Shown: piece after piece, positions 1 to 6,018 of the stretch
How the letters are laid out: each line of letters begins with the position of its first letter
How positions within the stretch are numbered: position 1 is the first letter of the stretch
Assembly: GCA_020629335.1 (NCBI GenBank)
Contig: JAHDDN010000342.1
Coordinates: forward strand, 1 to 6,018
Direction of reading: 5' to 3'
DNA: 6,018 nt
Origin: Chitinophagales bacterium
Lineage (GTDB): Bacteria; Bacteroidota; Bacteroidia; Chitinophagales; UBA2359
Position numbers and translations under genes: made by a program
Notes under the pieces: model-generated
What the model was told of the DNA's origin: nothing
What the model saw: only the letters and a program-made list of their open reading frames with translations
The model's database searches: none

Positions 1-1117
1 TATTTTGTGGGTCTAATTTAGAAATATCTACTCCTTTTAAATTCGGAGCCATTGGCACCATATCTTGTCGATCAGTAATGCCGTCTTGTGCTTTTACATT
101 ATAAATGTAGCCATCTTTGAGCGTCCATACATACATCGGCTTAGCTTGTAAAGCATCATCTTGAATTATATCATTGGCATTGAGCGACCTGAAAGAAATA
201 TAAGTCCCTAATGGAATATCATTCAATACGACCTGATTATCTTGTAATAAGATTTCACTATGCTCTTTCTTGTCTTTGCCGATAAATACTTTTAAGTCGT
301 AATCTCCCTTATTAAATAACCTAACTGCCCCCTTAGGTTTGGTATTATTGGTATTTGTAGTGTTTGTCGTAGTATTCGTTGTAGTATTATTAGTAACATT
401 AGAATCATTTGGTGGATTCGCAGAAGCATCAATAATATTATAATATGGGCTACCATTAATGATTACTTTTTTGGTTGCTAAATCTAAACCAATAGTTACA
501 GGACGATTTTTATCTTTTAAATGAACCATCCATTCTTCTCTTTTGGTTTCTTCAAACGAAAAGGCTTTGTTACCTGCATAGTCAAATTCACCCCAATCCT
601 TTCCTGATATTTGCCTGAAAGAACCTTCAACTGCACCAGTAGTAAAAACGACCTCAATCACATTTTTACCATTTACTTGAGTTAAGTCCGTTGGGCTAGT
701 ATTTAAAGATGGATTGGCAAAAGCTTCTGTGATATGATAATAAGGACTACCGTTAATTTTTATTCTTTTTATAGATAGGTCTAATACGATTTGTGTACCA
801 CGATTAGGATCTACTAATGAAACGGATTGAGCATCTCTTTCTATTTCTTTAAATGAAAATTTCTTTTCGCCTCCTTGAAACTCCCCCCATTCTTTATCGC
901 TGGTCATTTCAAATGCCCCATCTACGTTGCCTGTGAAAGTAACTTTAGTTAGATTCGTTCCATTTACACTAGGATCAAGATCCTGTGCTTGTACATTTAT
1001 CATTAAGGAGAAAAGAATACCTAACAGTAATGGAATAGATTTAAGAAGGTAATCTTGAAATAATTTGAATCTTTGATTCGTTTTAGAATCTCTGGACAAT
1101 AAATTTGATTGTTTCAT
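1..1117 (-). CDS. Secreted protein of unknown function with two tandem ~80-residue domains (3' end outside window)
   Basis: The frame opens at an ATG at 1117 (complement) and stays open for 372 codons to the window edge, so the C-terminus is missing. Residues 1-44 look like a signal peptide with a long basic n-region: the hydrophobic core is about 28-42 and a likely cleavage site follows VQA at 44. Residues 56-136 and 151-235 are two copies of one domain. They share WGEF (77-80 and 175-178), FSF followed by Glu, an Arg near position 94/193, an Asn-Arg pair, LDL, and an INGSPYY block (121-127 and 220-226) ending in ANP. A Thr/Asn-rich linker (239-260) follows. Residues 263-372 form another, probably beta-rich, region that I do not recognise. 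No Shine-Dalgarno site precedes the start, as is usual in Bacteroidota. I cannot assign a family. An extracytoplasmic location is inferred from the signal peptide; a binding or structural role is only a guess from the repeated-domain layout. Confidence 0.85.
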   Translation of the reverse strand, partial: MKQSNLLSRDSKTNQRFKLFQDYLLKSIPLLLGILFSLMINVQAQDLDPSVNGTNLTKVTFTGNVDGAFEMTSDKEWGEFQGGEKKFSFKEIERDAQSVSLVDPNRGTQIVLDLSIKRIKINGSPYYHITEAFANPSLNTSPTDLTQVNGKNVIEVVFTTGAVEGSFRQISGKDWGEFDYAGNKAFSFEETKREEWMVHLKDKNRPVTIGLDLATKKVIINGSPYYNIIDASANPPNDSNVTNNTTTNTTTNTTNTNNTKPKGAVRLFNKGDYDLKVFIGKDKKEHSEILLQDNQVVLNDIPLGTYISFRSLNANDIIQDDALQAKPMYVWTLKDGYIYNVKAQDGITDRQDMVPMAPNLKGVDISKLDPQN

Positions 1118-1146
1118 AATAATGAATTTTTGGTTGAATAAATTTG

Positions 1147-1169
1147 TTTAACGACTAAGCATCGTTAAA
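1147..1169. promoter_or_regulatory. 8-bp perfect inverted repeat upstream of the minus-strand gene
   Basis: TTTAACGA (1147-1154) and TCGTTAAA (1162-1169) are perfect inverted repeats with a 7-bp spacer, about 30 bp upstream of the minus-strand start at 1117. The position suits either an operator close to the promoter or a small hairpin in the mRNA leader. No clear TAnnTTTG element lies between the dyad and the start, so the promoter itself is not located. Function is inferred from symmetry and position only. Confidence 0.4.
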
Positions 1170-1207
1170 TTTACTGACCCAAAATAAAAGAGGGCGAGGG
1201 CGTACCT

Positions 1208-1373
1208 TTAGTGGTTCAATTTATTAGTCCTTGACAGCCCAAGTTTTGTCTTTTTACGATTCTACTTCGTTATTTTTTCGTTCCGTAGCTCTGCTATGGG
1301 CCTCAAAAATGCCTTGTATAATCGCAAAAATACTACAACTTAACTGTCAGAAACTTATAAACTGAACCATTAG
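1208..1373. repeat. Long imperfect palindrome, MITE-like/foldback element
   Basis: The left arm (about 1208-1289) pairs with the right arm (about 1293-1373) almost throughout, with a few small indels. Matching blocks, read on the plus strand and on the complement of the right arm, are: TGGTTCA; TTTAT; TGACAG (1232-1237) against CTGTCA (1344-1349); AAGTT; TTTTT then CGATT; ATTTTT; and the central pair CCGTAGC (1283-1289) with GCTATGG (1293-1299) around a 3-nt loop. By eye about three quarters of arm positions match. No ORF of note lies inside and no convincing target-site duplication was seen, so the exact ends are uncertain. The structure suits a non-autonomous foldback element or a large intergenic hairpin. 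The complement of the right arm also contains a TAnnTTTG match at 1332-1325, which could point toward the gene at 1117; this is weak. Confidence 0.65.
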
Positions 1374-1765
1374 TATTTTGCTTATGGTACAGCAATCCCT
1401 TTTAAGAATGATCTAAAGATCACTCTGCAATTAGTGAGGGGGCGTGAGGGGTCAAAACTTACGTCCCTTTTTTTATCGCAAAAACTTATTTTATTTCGAT
1501 GATAAAAGTGGTCAAAACAATCATCATCATTAGCTTTTGCTTGATGCCACAAGTTAAATGAATATTTACTATCAAAATGGTTCAAATCATGCATAAACTA
1601 GTCCATATCATGCATTTTTTATCATATTGTTATTTTTTCAGCATTATCGTTTAAACAAATGCGTTTTTTTTGAGTAAAAATCAGATATATTGACCATTTC
1701 TATTGATTTTAATTCTTTCAAGCAAAGCTGTAACAAAAAAAAAAACAATTGTCCTCCAAAATTTG
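1374..1765. other. AT-rich intergenic region with in-phase direct repeats
   Basis: No credible gene is seen here. The region contains a G-rich stretch (about 1435-1451) and a short palindrome around GATCTAAAGATC (near 1410). Two 9-bp direct repeats, ATCATGCAT, lie at 1586-1594 and 1607-1615; their 21-bp spacing is two helical turns, as expected for cooperative binding of a regulator on one face of the DNA. A GTTTAAAC palindrome lies at 1649-1656 and an 11-A run at 1735-1745. The direct repeats lie about 150-180 bp upstream of the probable start of transcription of the downstream gene. Regulatory meaning is inference. Confidence 0.4.
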
Positions 1766-1773
1766 TAGATTTG
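1766..1773 (+). promoter_or_regulatory. Candidate Bacteroidota -7 element for the CpeT-prolyl oligopeptidase gene
   Basis: TAGATTTG matches the Bacteroidota housekeeping sigma -7 consensus TAnnTTTG exactly. It would place the transcription start near 1780, leaving a leader of about 28 nt to the ATG at 1808 or 55 nt to the one at 1835. A TTG at 1749-1751 is too close (14 bp) to be an ideal -33 element, which weakens the call. The 11-A run at 1735-1745 lies just upstream. Confidence 0.4.
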
Positions 1774-1807
1774 CTTTACTATAACTGTATATCAACTACC
1801 ATACTTA

Positions 1808-4546
1808 ATGCTTCTTAGATTAAATTTTTTGACCATGAAAGTTACCCTTCTTAAATGTGCGCTACTGGGGTGTTGGATGAATATGGGCTTAATGCTATTC
1901 ACTCAAGCCAATACTCCTAACGATAATGAAGCTTTTCAACGACTTTCTGAGTGGATGACAGGCTCCTTTAGTAATGAATTTCAATCAAATCAAGATACTT
2001 CCTACTACCATATTAGTCTGGAAATGCATCCTATTTGGCAGGATCGAACAGATGCTATATGGTTATACGTAGAACAAGCTTTGTTTACACAAAAAGATAA
2101 ACCATACAGACAGCGAGTTTATCAGTTACTCGATAAAGGCAATGGAGAGTTCGAAAGCGTGATCTATAAATTGCCTGAAGAAGAAAAATATATTAATCAA
2201 GGCCCAGAGGCTTTTAATGATTTAAACCCTGAATCACTAGAAATTAGAGAAGGATGTGCCGTATTTTTGAAGGATAGAGGCGACTTCTTTATGGGAGCAA
2301 CAAACGAAAAAGATTGTAAAAGCACTTTACGTGGCGCTGCTTATGCTACTTCACAAGTGAGAGTATTTGAAGACCGACTGATCTCTTGGGATCAGGGATT
2401 CAATGAAGCAGATAAACAAATGTGGGGAGCTGAAAAAGGCGGTTATATCTTTGACAAAATTATACCTATGCAATACCCTAATGTTAGAAGAGACGATGTA
2501 GTGGACGATTATTTCGGCACTGAAGTCGCTGACCCTTATCGTTGGTTGGAAGATGAAAGCCATCCTGACACCAAAGAATGGATCAAAACCCAAAATGAAT
2601 TGACCTTCGACTACCTATCGGAGATACCTTTCAAGAATAGAATTAAAGAACGATTGGAAGAATTAATGGATTATCCTCGTTATTCTTCCCCTTATAAGGA
2701 AGGTGAATACTACTATTTCTTTAAGAATGATGGCCTACAAGAACAAAGTGCCATGTATCGACAAAAAGGCTTAGACGGCACAGCTGAACTTTTCCTTGAT
2801 CCGAATGACTTTTCAGAAGATGGTACTATCTCTCTATCTGGATGGTCCTTCTCTAAGGATGGCAAATATTTTAGCTATGGCGTATCCAGAGGCGGTTCAG
2901 ATTGGAAAGAAGTAAGAGTAATGGAAGTCGCCAATAAAAGAATGCTACGTGATCACCTAAAAAATATTAAGTTTTCTACGCCTTCTTGGTATAAAGATGG
3001 GTTCTACTATTCTCGTTTTGAACAACCCAAGGAAGGGGAAACTTATTCTGAGAAAAATACTCACCAAAAAATTTATTACCATAAAGTAGGAGATGATCAA
3101 AGCCAAGATATACTCATCTATGAGGATCCTGAACATCCTACTCGTAATGGGAATATATATGTTACCACAGATGAAAAATATGCCTTTTTATCCATTTGGG
3201 AAGGTACTCACAATAACACCCTTTACTTTGCTAAGGCTGACATAGTACCTAAAGGTTTCTGCCCTATAGCCGATGCTGTTACATCAGGCTTTAAGCCTAT
3301 CGCAGACGAAATGGATGGCAATTACTGGATCGTAGATAATATAGACGATCAGTTCTTACTAATGACAGATTATAAAGCACCTAATTACAGATTAGTACAA
3401 GTCAATCCCAAAAAGACAAAACGCAAAAAATGGAAAGATATCATTCCAGAATCAAAACATGTGCTGGAATCTGTCTCACATCATGGCGGGAAACTCATCG
3501 CTAAATATGCGGAAGATGTACAATCAAAATTATATGTTTACTCTACTAGCGGCAAAAAAGAAAATACCATAGAATTACCTGGGCCAGGTACCGTGGGCGG
3601 ATTGTTCGGAAAGAAGGATGAAAATATTACCTTCTTTGGATTTACCTCTTTTACCGTTCCTACTAATATCTACCAATATAATATAGAAACGCAAGAGCTA
3701 AGCCTATTCAAAGCATCCGAAATGTCAGCAGATCTTGAGCAGTTCGAAACCAAACAAATTTTCTACAAAAGTAAAGATGGTACCAAAGTACCCATGTTCA
3801 TTACCTACAAAAAAGGCTTAGAATTAAACGGAAATAACCCAACCTATCTCTACGGATATGGAGGCTTTAATATCAGTATCGACCCACAGTTCTCAAGTCA
3901 ATTACTCGTCTTTTTAGAAAATGGAGGTGTATACGCCTCCGCCAACCTAAGAGGCGGTAGCGAGTATGGCGAAAAATGGCACCAAGATGGGATGCTAGAT
4001 AATAAACAAAATGTGTTTGACGACTTCATCAGCGCTGCCGAATATCTAATCGCCGAGAAATACACCTCTTCAGATAAATTAGCCATCGCAGGGCGCTCTA
4101 ATGGAGGCCTACTAGTAGGAGCTGTTATGACGCAACGCCCAGAATTATTCAAAGTAGCACTACCCACTGTAGGCGTCCTTGATATGCTCCGATACCATAA
4201 ATTTACCATCGGATGGGCTTGGGCAGTAGAATATGGCTCCAGCGAAAATGAAGCGCAATTCAAAACTTTATACCAATATTCTCCACTTCACAATATCAAA
4301 AAAGGCACCCAATATCCCGCCACTCTCGTTTTGACAGCAGATCGGGATGATAGAGTCGTTCCCGCTCATTCCTTCAAATTTATCTCCGAATTACAAGCTG
4401 CTCAAGCAGGCAATGCGCCTTGTATTATTAGAGTAGATGTTAAGGCTGGACATGGAGCAGGCAAATCAATGTCTCAATTTATTGACGAACGAGCCGATAT
4501 TTGGGCCTTCGTTTTCAATCACTTAGGCATGACATTTCAAGATTAA
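1808..4546 (+). CDS. Exported CpeT/CpcT-like domain fused to prolyl oligopeptidase (peptidase family S9A)
   Basis: The 912-residue product has three parts. Residues 1-34 include a signal peptide; the ATG at 1835 (Met10, MKVTLLK) is an equally good start and gives a more classical signal peptide ending FTQA. Residues about 41-219 resemble the CpeT/CpcT phycobiliprotein chromophore lyase family: LSEWMTGSFSN, PYRQRV (99-104), a GC at 149-150, Cys170, RGA at 175-177, and WG (206-207) followed by GGYIFDK. From about 222 to the end it is a complete prolyl oligopeptidase, which cleaves after proline in short peptides. This part runs from the N-terminal VADPYRWLED segment through the beta-propeller (about 283-637) to the alpha/beta-hydrolase domain. 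By alignment from memory with the porcine enzyme, the triad is Ser764 (GRSNGG), Asp847 (DRDDRVVP) and His882 (KAGHGAGK), with oxyanion Tyr684 (YGYGGF). The peptidase part matches the usual ~700 residues. Activity and export are inferred. What the CpeT part does without phycobiliproteins is unknown. Confidence 0.93.
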   Translation: MLLRLNFLTMKVTLLKCALLGCWMNMGLMLFTQANTPNDNEAFQRLSEWMTGSFSNEFQSNQDTSYYHISLEMHPIWQDRTDAIWLYVEQALFTQKDKPYRQRVYQLLDKGNGEFESVIYKLPEEEKYINQGPEAFNDLNPESLEIREGCAVFLKDRGDFFMGATNEKDCKSTLRGAAYATSQVRVFEDRLISWDQGFNEADKQMWGAEKGGYIFDKIIPMQYPNVRRDDVVDDYFGTEVADPYRWLEDESHPDTKEWIKTQNELTFDYLSEIPFKNRIKERLEELMDYPRYSSPYKEGEYYYFFKNDGLQEQSAMYRQKGLDGTAELFLDPNDFSEDGTISLSGWSFSKDGKYFSYGVSRGGSDWKEVRVMEVANKRMLRDHLKNIKFSTPSWYKDGFYYSRFEQPKEGETYSEKNTHQKIYYHKVGDDQSQDILIYEDPEHPTRNGNIYVTTDEKYAFLSIWEGTHNNTLYFAKADIVPKGFCPIADAVTSGFKPIADEMDGNYWIVDNIDDQFLLMTDYKAPNYRLVQVNPKKTKRKKWKDIIPESKHVLESVSHHGGKLIAKYAEDVQSKLYVYSTSGKKENTIELPGPGTVGGLFGKKDENITFFGFTSFTVPTNIYQYNIETQELSLFKASEMSADLEQFETKQIFYKSKDGTKVPMFITYKKGLELNGNNPTYLYGYGGFNISIDPQFSSQLLVFLENGGVYASANLRGGSEYGEKWHQDGMLDNKQNVFDDFISAAEYLIAEKYTSSDKLAIAGRSNGGLLVGAVMTQRPELFKVALPTVGVLDMLRYHKFTIGWAWAVEYGSSENEAQFKTLYQYSPLHNIKKGTQYPATLVLTADRDDRVVPAHSFKFISELQAAQAGNAPCIIRVDVKAGHGAGKSMSQFIDERADIWAFVFNHLGMTFQD

Positions 4547-4592
4547 GAAGCGCGCATCGACGAGTATTTTTAACGCACTTTAATAATAAAGA

Positions 4593-4619
4593 AAGGCATC
4601 AATCACCGATTGATGCCTT
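4593..4619 (+). terminator. Strong hairpin after the prolyl oligopeptidase gene, probable terminator
   Basis: A perfect 12-bp stem, AAGGCATCAATC (4593-4604) with GATTGATGCCTT (4608-4619), closes on a 3-nt ACC loop, 46 bp downstream of the stop codon. On the plus strand an A-run, not a T-run, follows the stem. The T-rich tract lies on the other side and would serve minus-strand transcription. It is therefore not a textbook intrinsic terminator for the plus-strand gene, though it may still end or stabilise that mRNA. Confidence 0.65.
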
Positions 4620-4926
4620 CAAAAAACTAAGAATAAAATGAAAACACACACACTTTTGTTTAAACCTTATTTACCGCATTATTTCATTTAATTAACGGCG
4701 TCTTTTTTTTTCCGTATGTGAATTTACAATAAATTTTCACTAAAATCAACAAATCATTACAAATTTTCATAAAGTAAATAGCATTTCTATCTAAACAAGA
4801 ATACATTGTTTAAACATTGATTTGAAAATCATGCCCCCCTATAAATCTTCTCTCCACATTTAATTTCCACACAATTTCAAGCTCAATTATCTACAACCAA
4901 TTAAAATACGTATTTTCGTCAATCAA
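4620..4926. other. AT-rich intergenic spacer without a gene
   Basis: No ORF or RNA gene is supported. It holds two copies of TTGTTTAAAC (4656-4665 and 4806-4815), a short CA run (about 4644-4653), T-runs, and the palindrome described separately at 4903-4916. Composition is much more AT-rich than the coding regions on either side. Confidence 0.5.
4903..4916 (+). promoter_or_regulatory. Perfect 14-bp palindrome, possible promoter/operator region for pcs
   Basis: AAAATACGTATTTT is its own reverse complement. The right half continues into TATTTTCG (4911-4918 region), one mismatch from the Bacteroidota -7 consensus TAnnTTTG. If used, transcription would start near 4925 and the pcs mRNA would carry a leader of about 180 nt made of the GC-richer block at 4927-5095. 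No good -33 element was found. This is a weak candidate. Confidence 0.25.
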
Positions 4927-5095
4927 TTTTTTTTGGGCGCAACCCTTCGGGTCGGGCTATCCGCTCTTATGAGCCTATGAGCCACCTACTTCACTAAGCT
5001 GTACTTGTCTTCCACTGCGTGGCAAGCCTGCGTCCAGCTAAGTTCCGTAAGCTGTCTCATTACGCCTCATACCGCTCCTATCCCTTGCGCAAAAA
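4927..5095. repeat. GC-richer, hairpin-rich block, probable interspersed repeat
   Basis: Base composition changes sharply at the T-run at 4927. The block is bounded by short inverted ends: a T-run then GCGCAA (4937-4942) on the left, and TTGCGC (5085-5090) then an A-run (5091-5095) on the right. Inside are a small hairpin ACCC-TTC-GGGT (4942-4952), a hairpin CCAC-TGC-GTGG nested in CTTG/CAAG (about 5006-5027), the direct repeat TATGAGCC twice near 4968-4983, and AAGCTGT twice. No ORF fits it. From memory, blocks starting with a GGGCG, hairpin, GGTCGGGCTATCCGC pattern are common intergenic repeats in Bacteroidota genomes; I cannot verify that here. It ends 12 bp before the pcs start, so it may be part of the pcs leader. 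Confidence 0.55.
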
Positions 5096-5107
5096 TAGCA
5101 TTGTCCC

Positions 5108-5854
5108 ATGAATAAAAGCACAGAAAAACAACATACAGTTAGCTACTCTTTACCAGCTCAAATCGCTGCCTGGAGCGTACACGCCTTCACCTCCTCAGGA
5201 GTCGTTTTCGCTTTTTTAGCGATACTGGCAGTGGCCAATCACGATTGGCGTATGGCCATGATCTGGCTCCTAGTCTGCTATATCGTGGATGGCATCGATG
5301 GCACCTTTGCCCGCTTATTTAAAGTAAAGGAAGTTCTCCCCTATTTTGATGGCAAATCCGTGGATTATGTTATTGACTTCGCTACTTATGCTATCATACC
5401 GACCTATTTTATGTATGAAGCAGGTATCGTACCCGAACATCTAAATATGTTCGCAGCTGCCTCTATGCTCATGGTATCTGCCTACTACTACGGCAAATCA
5501 GGCATGGTTTCTGACGATTATCACTTTGTGGGCTTTCCTGTGCTATGGAATTTTGTGGTCTTCTATCAATTCTTTGTATTCGACTTCAGCCCTATGGTCA
5601 ATTTCATAGCCATTATGGTACTTTGTGTATTGCATATCGTCCCTATCAAATACATTTACCCAAGTCGCTCCCTCAAATACCAAGTATTCAATATCGTAAT
5701 GACTACCATCGGAATTGCTTCCTTTGTATTCATAACTTGGTTCTATCCTGAAGAATACCTGATACTACAATTGGCCGCTATTGCTACCATGATACATTTT
5801 ATCGGAATGAGCCTAATAGGGACTTTCGGCAAAAACCAGTTAGAGGACCAGTAA
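5108..5854 (+). CDS. pcs: Phosphatidylcholine synthase (CDP-diacylglycerol--choline O-phosphatidyltransferase, EC 2.7.8.24)
   Basis: This 248-residue integral membrane enzyme transfers the phosphatidyl group of CDP-diacylglycerol to free choline, giving phosphatidylcholine and CMP. It carries the modified CDP-alcohol phosphotransferase motif typical of Pcs, DG-x2-AR-x12-G-x3-D-x3-D: Asp64-Gly65, Ala68-Arg69, Gly82, Asp86 and Asp90, preceded by Asp61. The 12-residue gap, rather than about 8, separates Pcs from PgsA and PssA enzymes. Other Pcs-like blocks are AWSVHAFTSSG (21-31), KEVLP (74-78) and HFVGFPVLWN (139-148). About eight membrane segments are visible (roughly 22-43, 49-63, 88-108, 112-127, 143-160, 162-181, 193-212, 217-240). 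Length fits the family. No Shine-Dalgarno site precedes the ATG; the next in-frame ATG, Met49, would remove the first helix. The gene is preceded by the repeat-like block and looks monocistronic. Dependence on external or host choline is known for the family, not shown here. Confidence 0.93.
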   Translation: MNKSTEKQHTVSYSLPAQIAAWSVHAFTSSGVVFAFLAILAVANHDWRMAMIWLLVCYIVDGIDGTFARLFKVKEVLPYFDGKSVDYVIDFATYAIIPTYFMYEAGIVPEHLNMFAAASMLMVSAYYYGKSGMVSDDYHFVGFPVLWNFVVFYQFFVFDFSPMVNFIAIMVLCVLHIVPIKYIYPSRSLKYQVFNIVMTTIGIASFVFITWFYPEEYLILQLAAIATMIHFIGMSLIGTFGKNQLEDQ

Positions 5855-5914
5855 TCATGAAAAAATAAACCCGTGACGCCCTGAAATTGTATAGTCTTAA
5901 AGATAATAAAACCA

Positions 5915-6018
5915 GTAGGGGCGGACCTATGTGTCCGCCCAATAATATAAATAAGTAGGGGCAGACCTATGTGTCCGCCCAATAATATAAATAAGTAGGG
6001 GCAGACCTATGTGTCCGC
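5915..6018. repeat. 40-bp tandem repeat array of a REP-like hairpin (continues beyond window)
   Basis: GTAGGGGC begins at 5915, 5955 and 5995, giving an exact 40-bp period; the third copy is cut by the window end. Each unit is a GC-rich inverted repeat followed by an AT-rich tail (AATAATATAAATAA). Copy 1 has a perfect 8-bp stem GGGCGGAC/GTCCGCCC around CTATGT. Copies 2 and 3 carry A in place of the second-arm-matched G (GGGCAGAC), leaving one mismatch in the stem. The array starts 60 bp after the pcs stop and could also act as its transcript end. The total copy number cannot be seen. Confidence 0.9.

Noticed and set aside
1382..1594. 70-codon ORF on the minus strand in the intergenic region
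   Set aside because: The composition is not protein-like, there is no recognisable domain or leader, and it overlaps G-rich and repeat-like DNA. Probably chance.
2351..2593. 80-codon minus-strand ORF inside the CpeT-peptidase gene
   Set aside because: Shadow of the well-supported plus-strand gene, with no family resemblance.
3898..4263. 121-codon minus-strand ORF opposite the catalytic domain
   Set aside because: Antisense to the conserved peptidase active-site region; the conserved plus-strand frame explains it.
4644..4653. CA dinucleotide run as a phase-variation tract
   Set aside because: Only about five units, in noncoding DNA far from a start.
4664..4715. Possible weak hairpin plus T-run as a second terminator
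   Set aside because: The stem near ACCGC/GGCG is too short and poorly paired to support a call.
5096..5103. TAGCATTG as a -7 element for pcs
   Set aside because: Transcription would start at or beyond the ATG, and it has one mismatch to the consensus.
5545..5751. 68-codon plus-strand ORF in another frame within pcs
   Set aside because: Out-of-frame shadow of pcs.
5743..5982. 79-codon minus-strand ORF covering the pcs end and the repeat array
   Set aside because: Half is antisense to pcs and half is translated tandem repeat. The 40-bp period is not a multiple of three, so the repeats are not under coding constraint.
5915..6018. CRISPR array
   Set aside because: The whole 40-bp unit repeats; there are no unique spacers and no cas genes.

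Overview
The window looks like chromosomal DNA of a Bacteroidota bacterium, perhaps from the Saprospiria. The DNA is AT-rich, Shine-Dalgarno sites are absent in front of all three genes, and one gene start has a Bacteroidota-type TAnnTTTG -7 element. Secreted proteins are prominent and the intergenic regions are long and full of repeats. The phylum is a fairly safe inference; anything finer is a guess. No RNA gene, transposase or CRISPR array was found.

Layout, left to right. (1) Positions 1-1117, minus strand: the 5' part (372 codons) of a secreted protein of unknown function. It has a signal peptide, two tandem copies of a roughly 80-residue domain, a Thr/Asn-rich linker and an unrecognised region that runs off the window. 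(2) Positions 1118-1807: intergenic. It holds an 8-bp dyad just upstream of gene 1, a long imperfect palindrome (1208-1373) that resembles a MITE or foldback element, a pair of 9-bp direct repeats 21 bp apart, and a candidate promoter for the next gene. (3) Positions 1808-4546, plus strand: a 912-residue exported protein joining a CpeT/CpcT-like (phycobiliprotein lyase family) domain to a complete prolyl oligopeptidase with an intact catalytic triad. A strong hairpin follows the gene. (4) Positions 4547-5107: an AT-rich spacer, then a GC-richer, hairpin-rich repeat-like block ending 12 bp before the next start. (5) Positions 5108-5854, plus strand: phosphatidylcholine synthase (Pcs), an integral membrane enzyme making phosphatidylcholine from CDP-diacylglycerol and choline. 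(6) Positions 5915-6018: a 40-bp tandem array of a REP-like hairpin that continues beyond the window.

The three genes do not look like one operon. Gene 1 is divergent from gene 2, and genes 2 and 3 are separated by more than 500 bp with a hairpin between them. The most unusual item is the CpeT-prolyl oligopeptidase fusion. The repeats at 1208-1373, 4927-5095 and 5915-6018 suggest a genome with several families of interspersed palindromic elements, but this single window cannot show that they recur.
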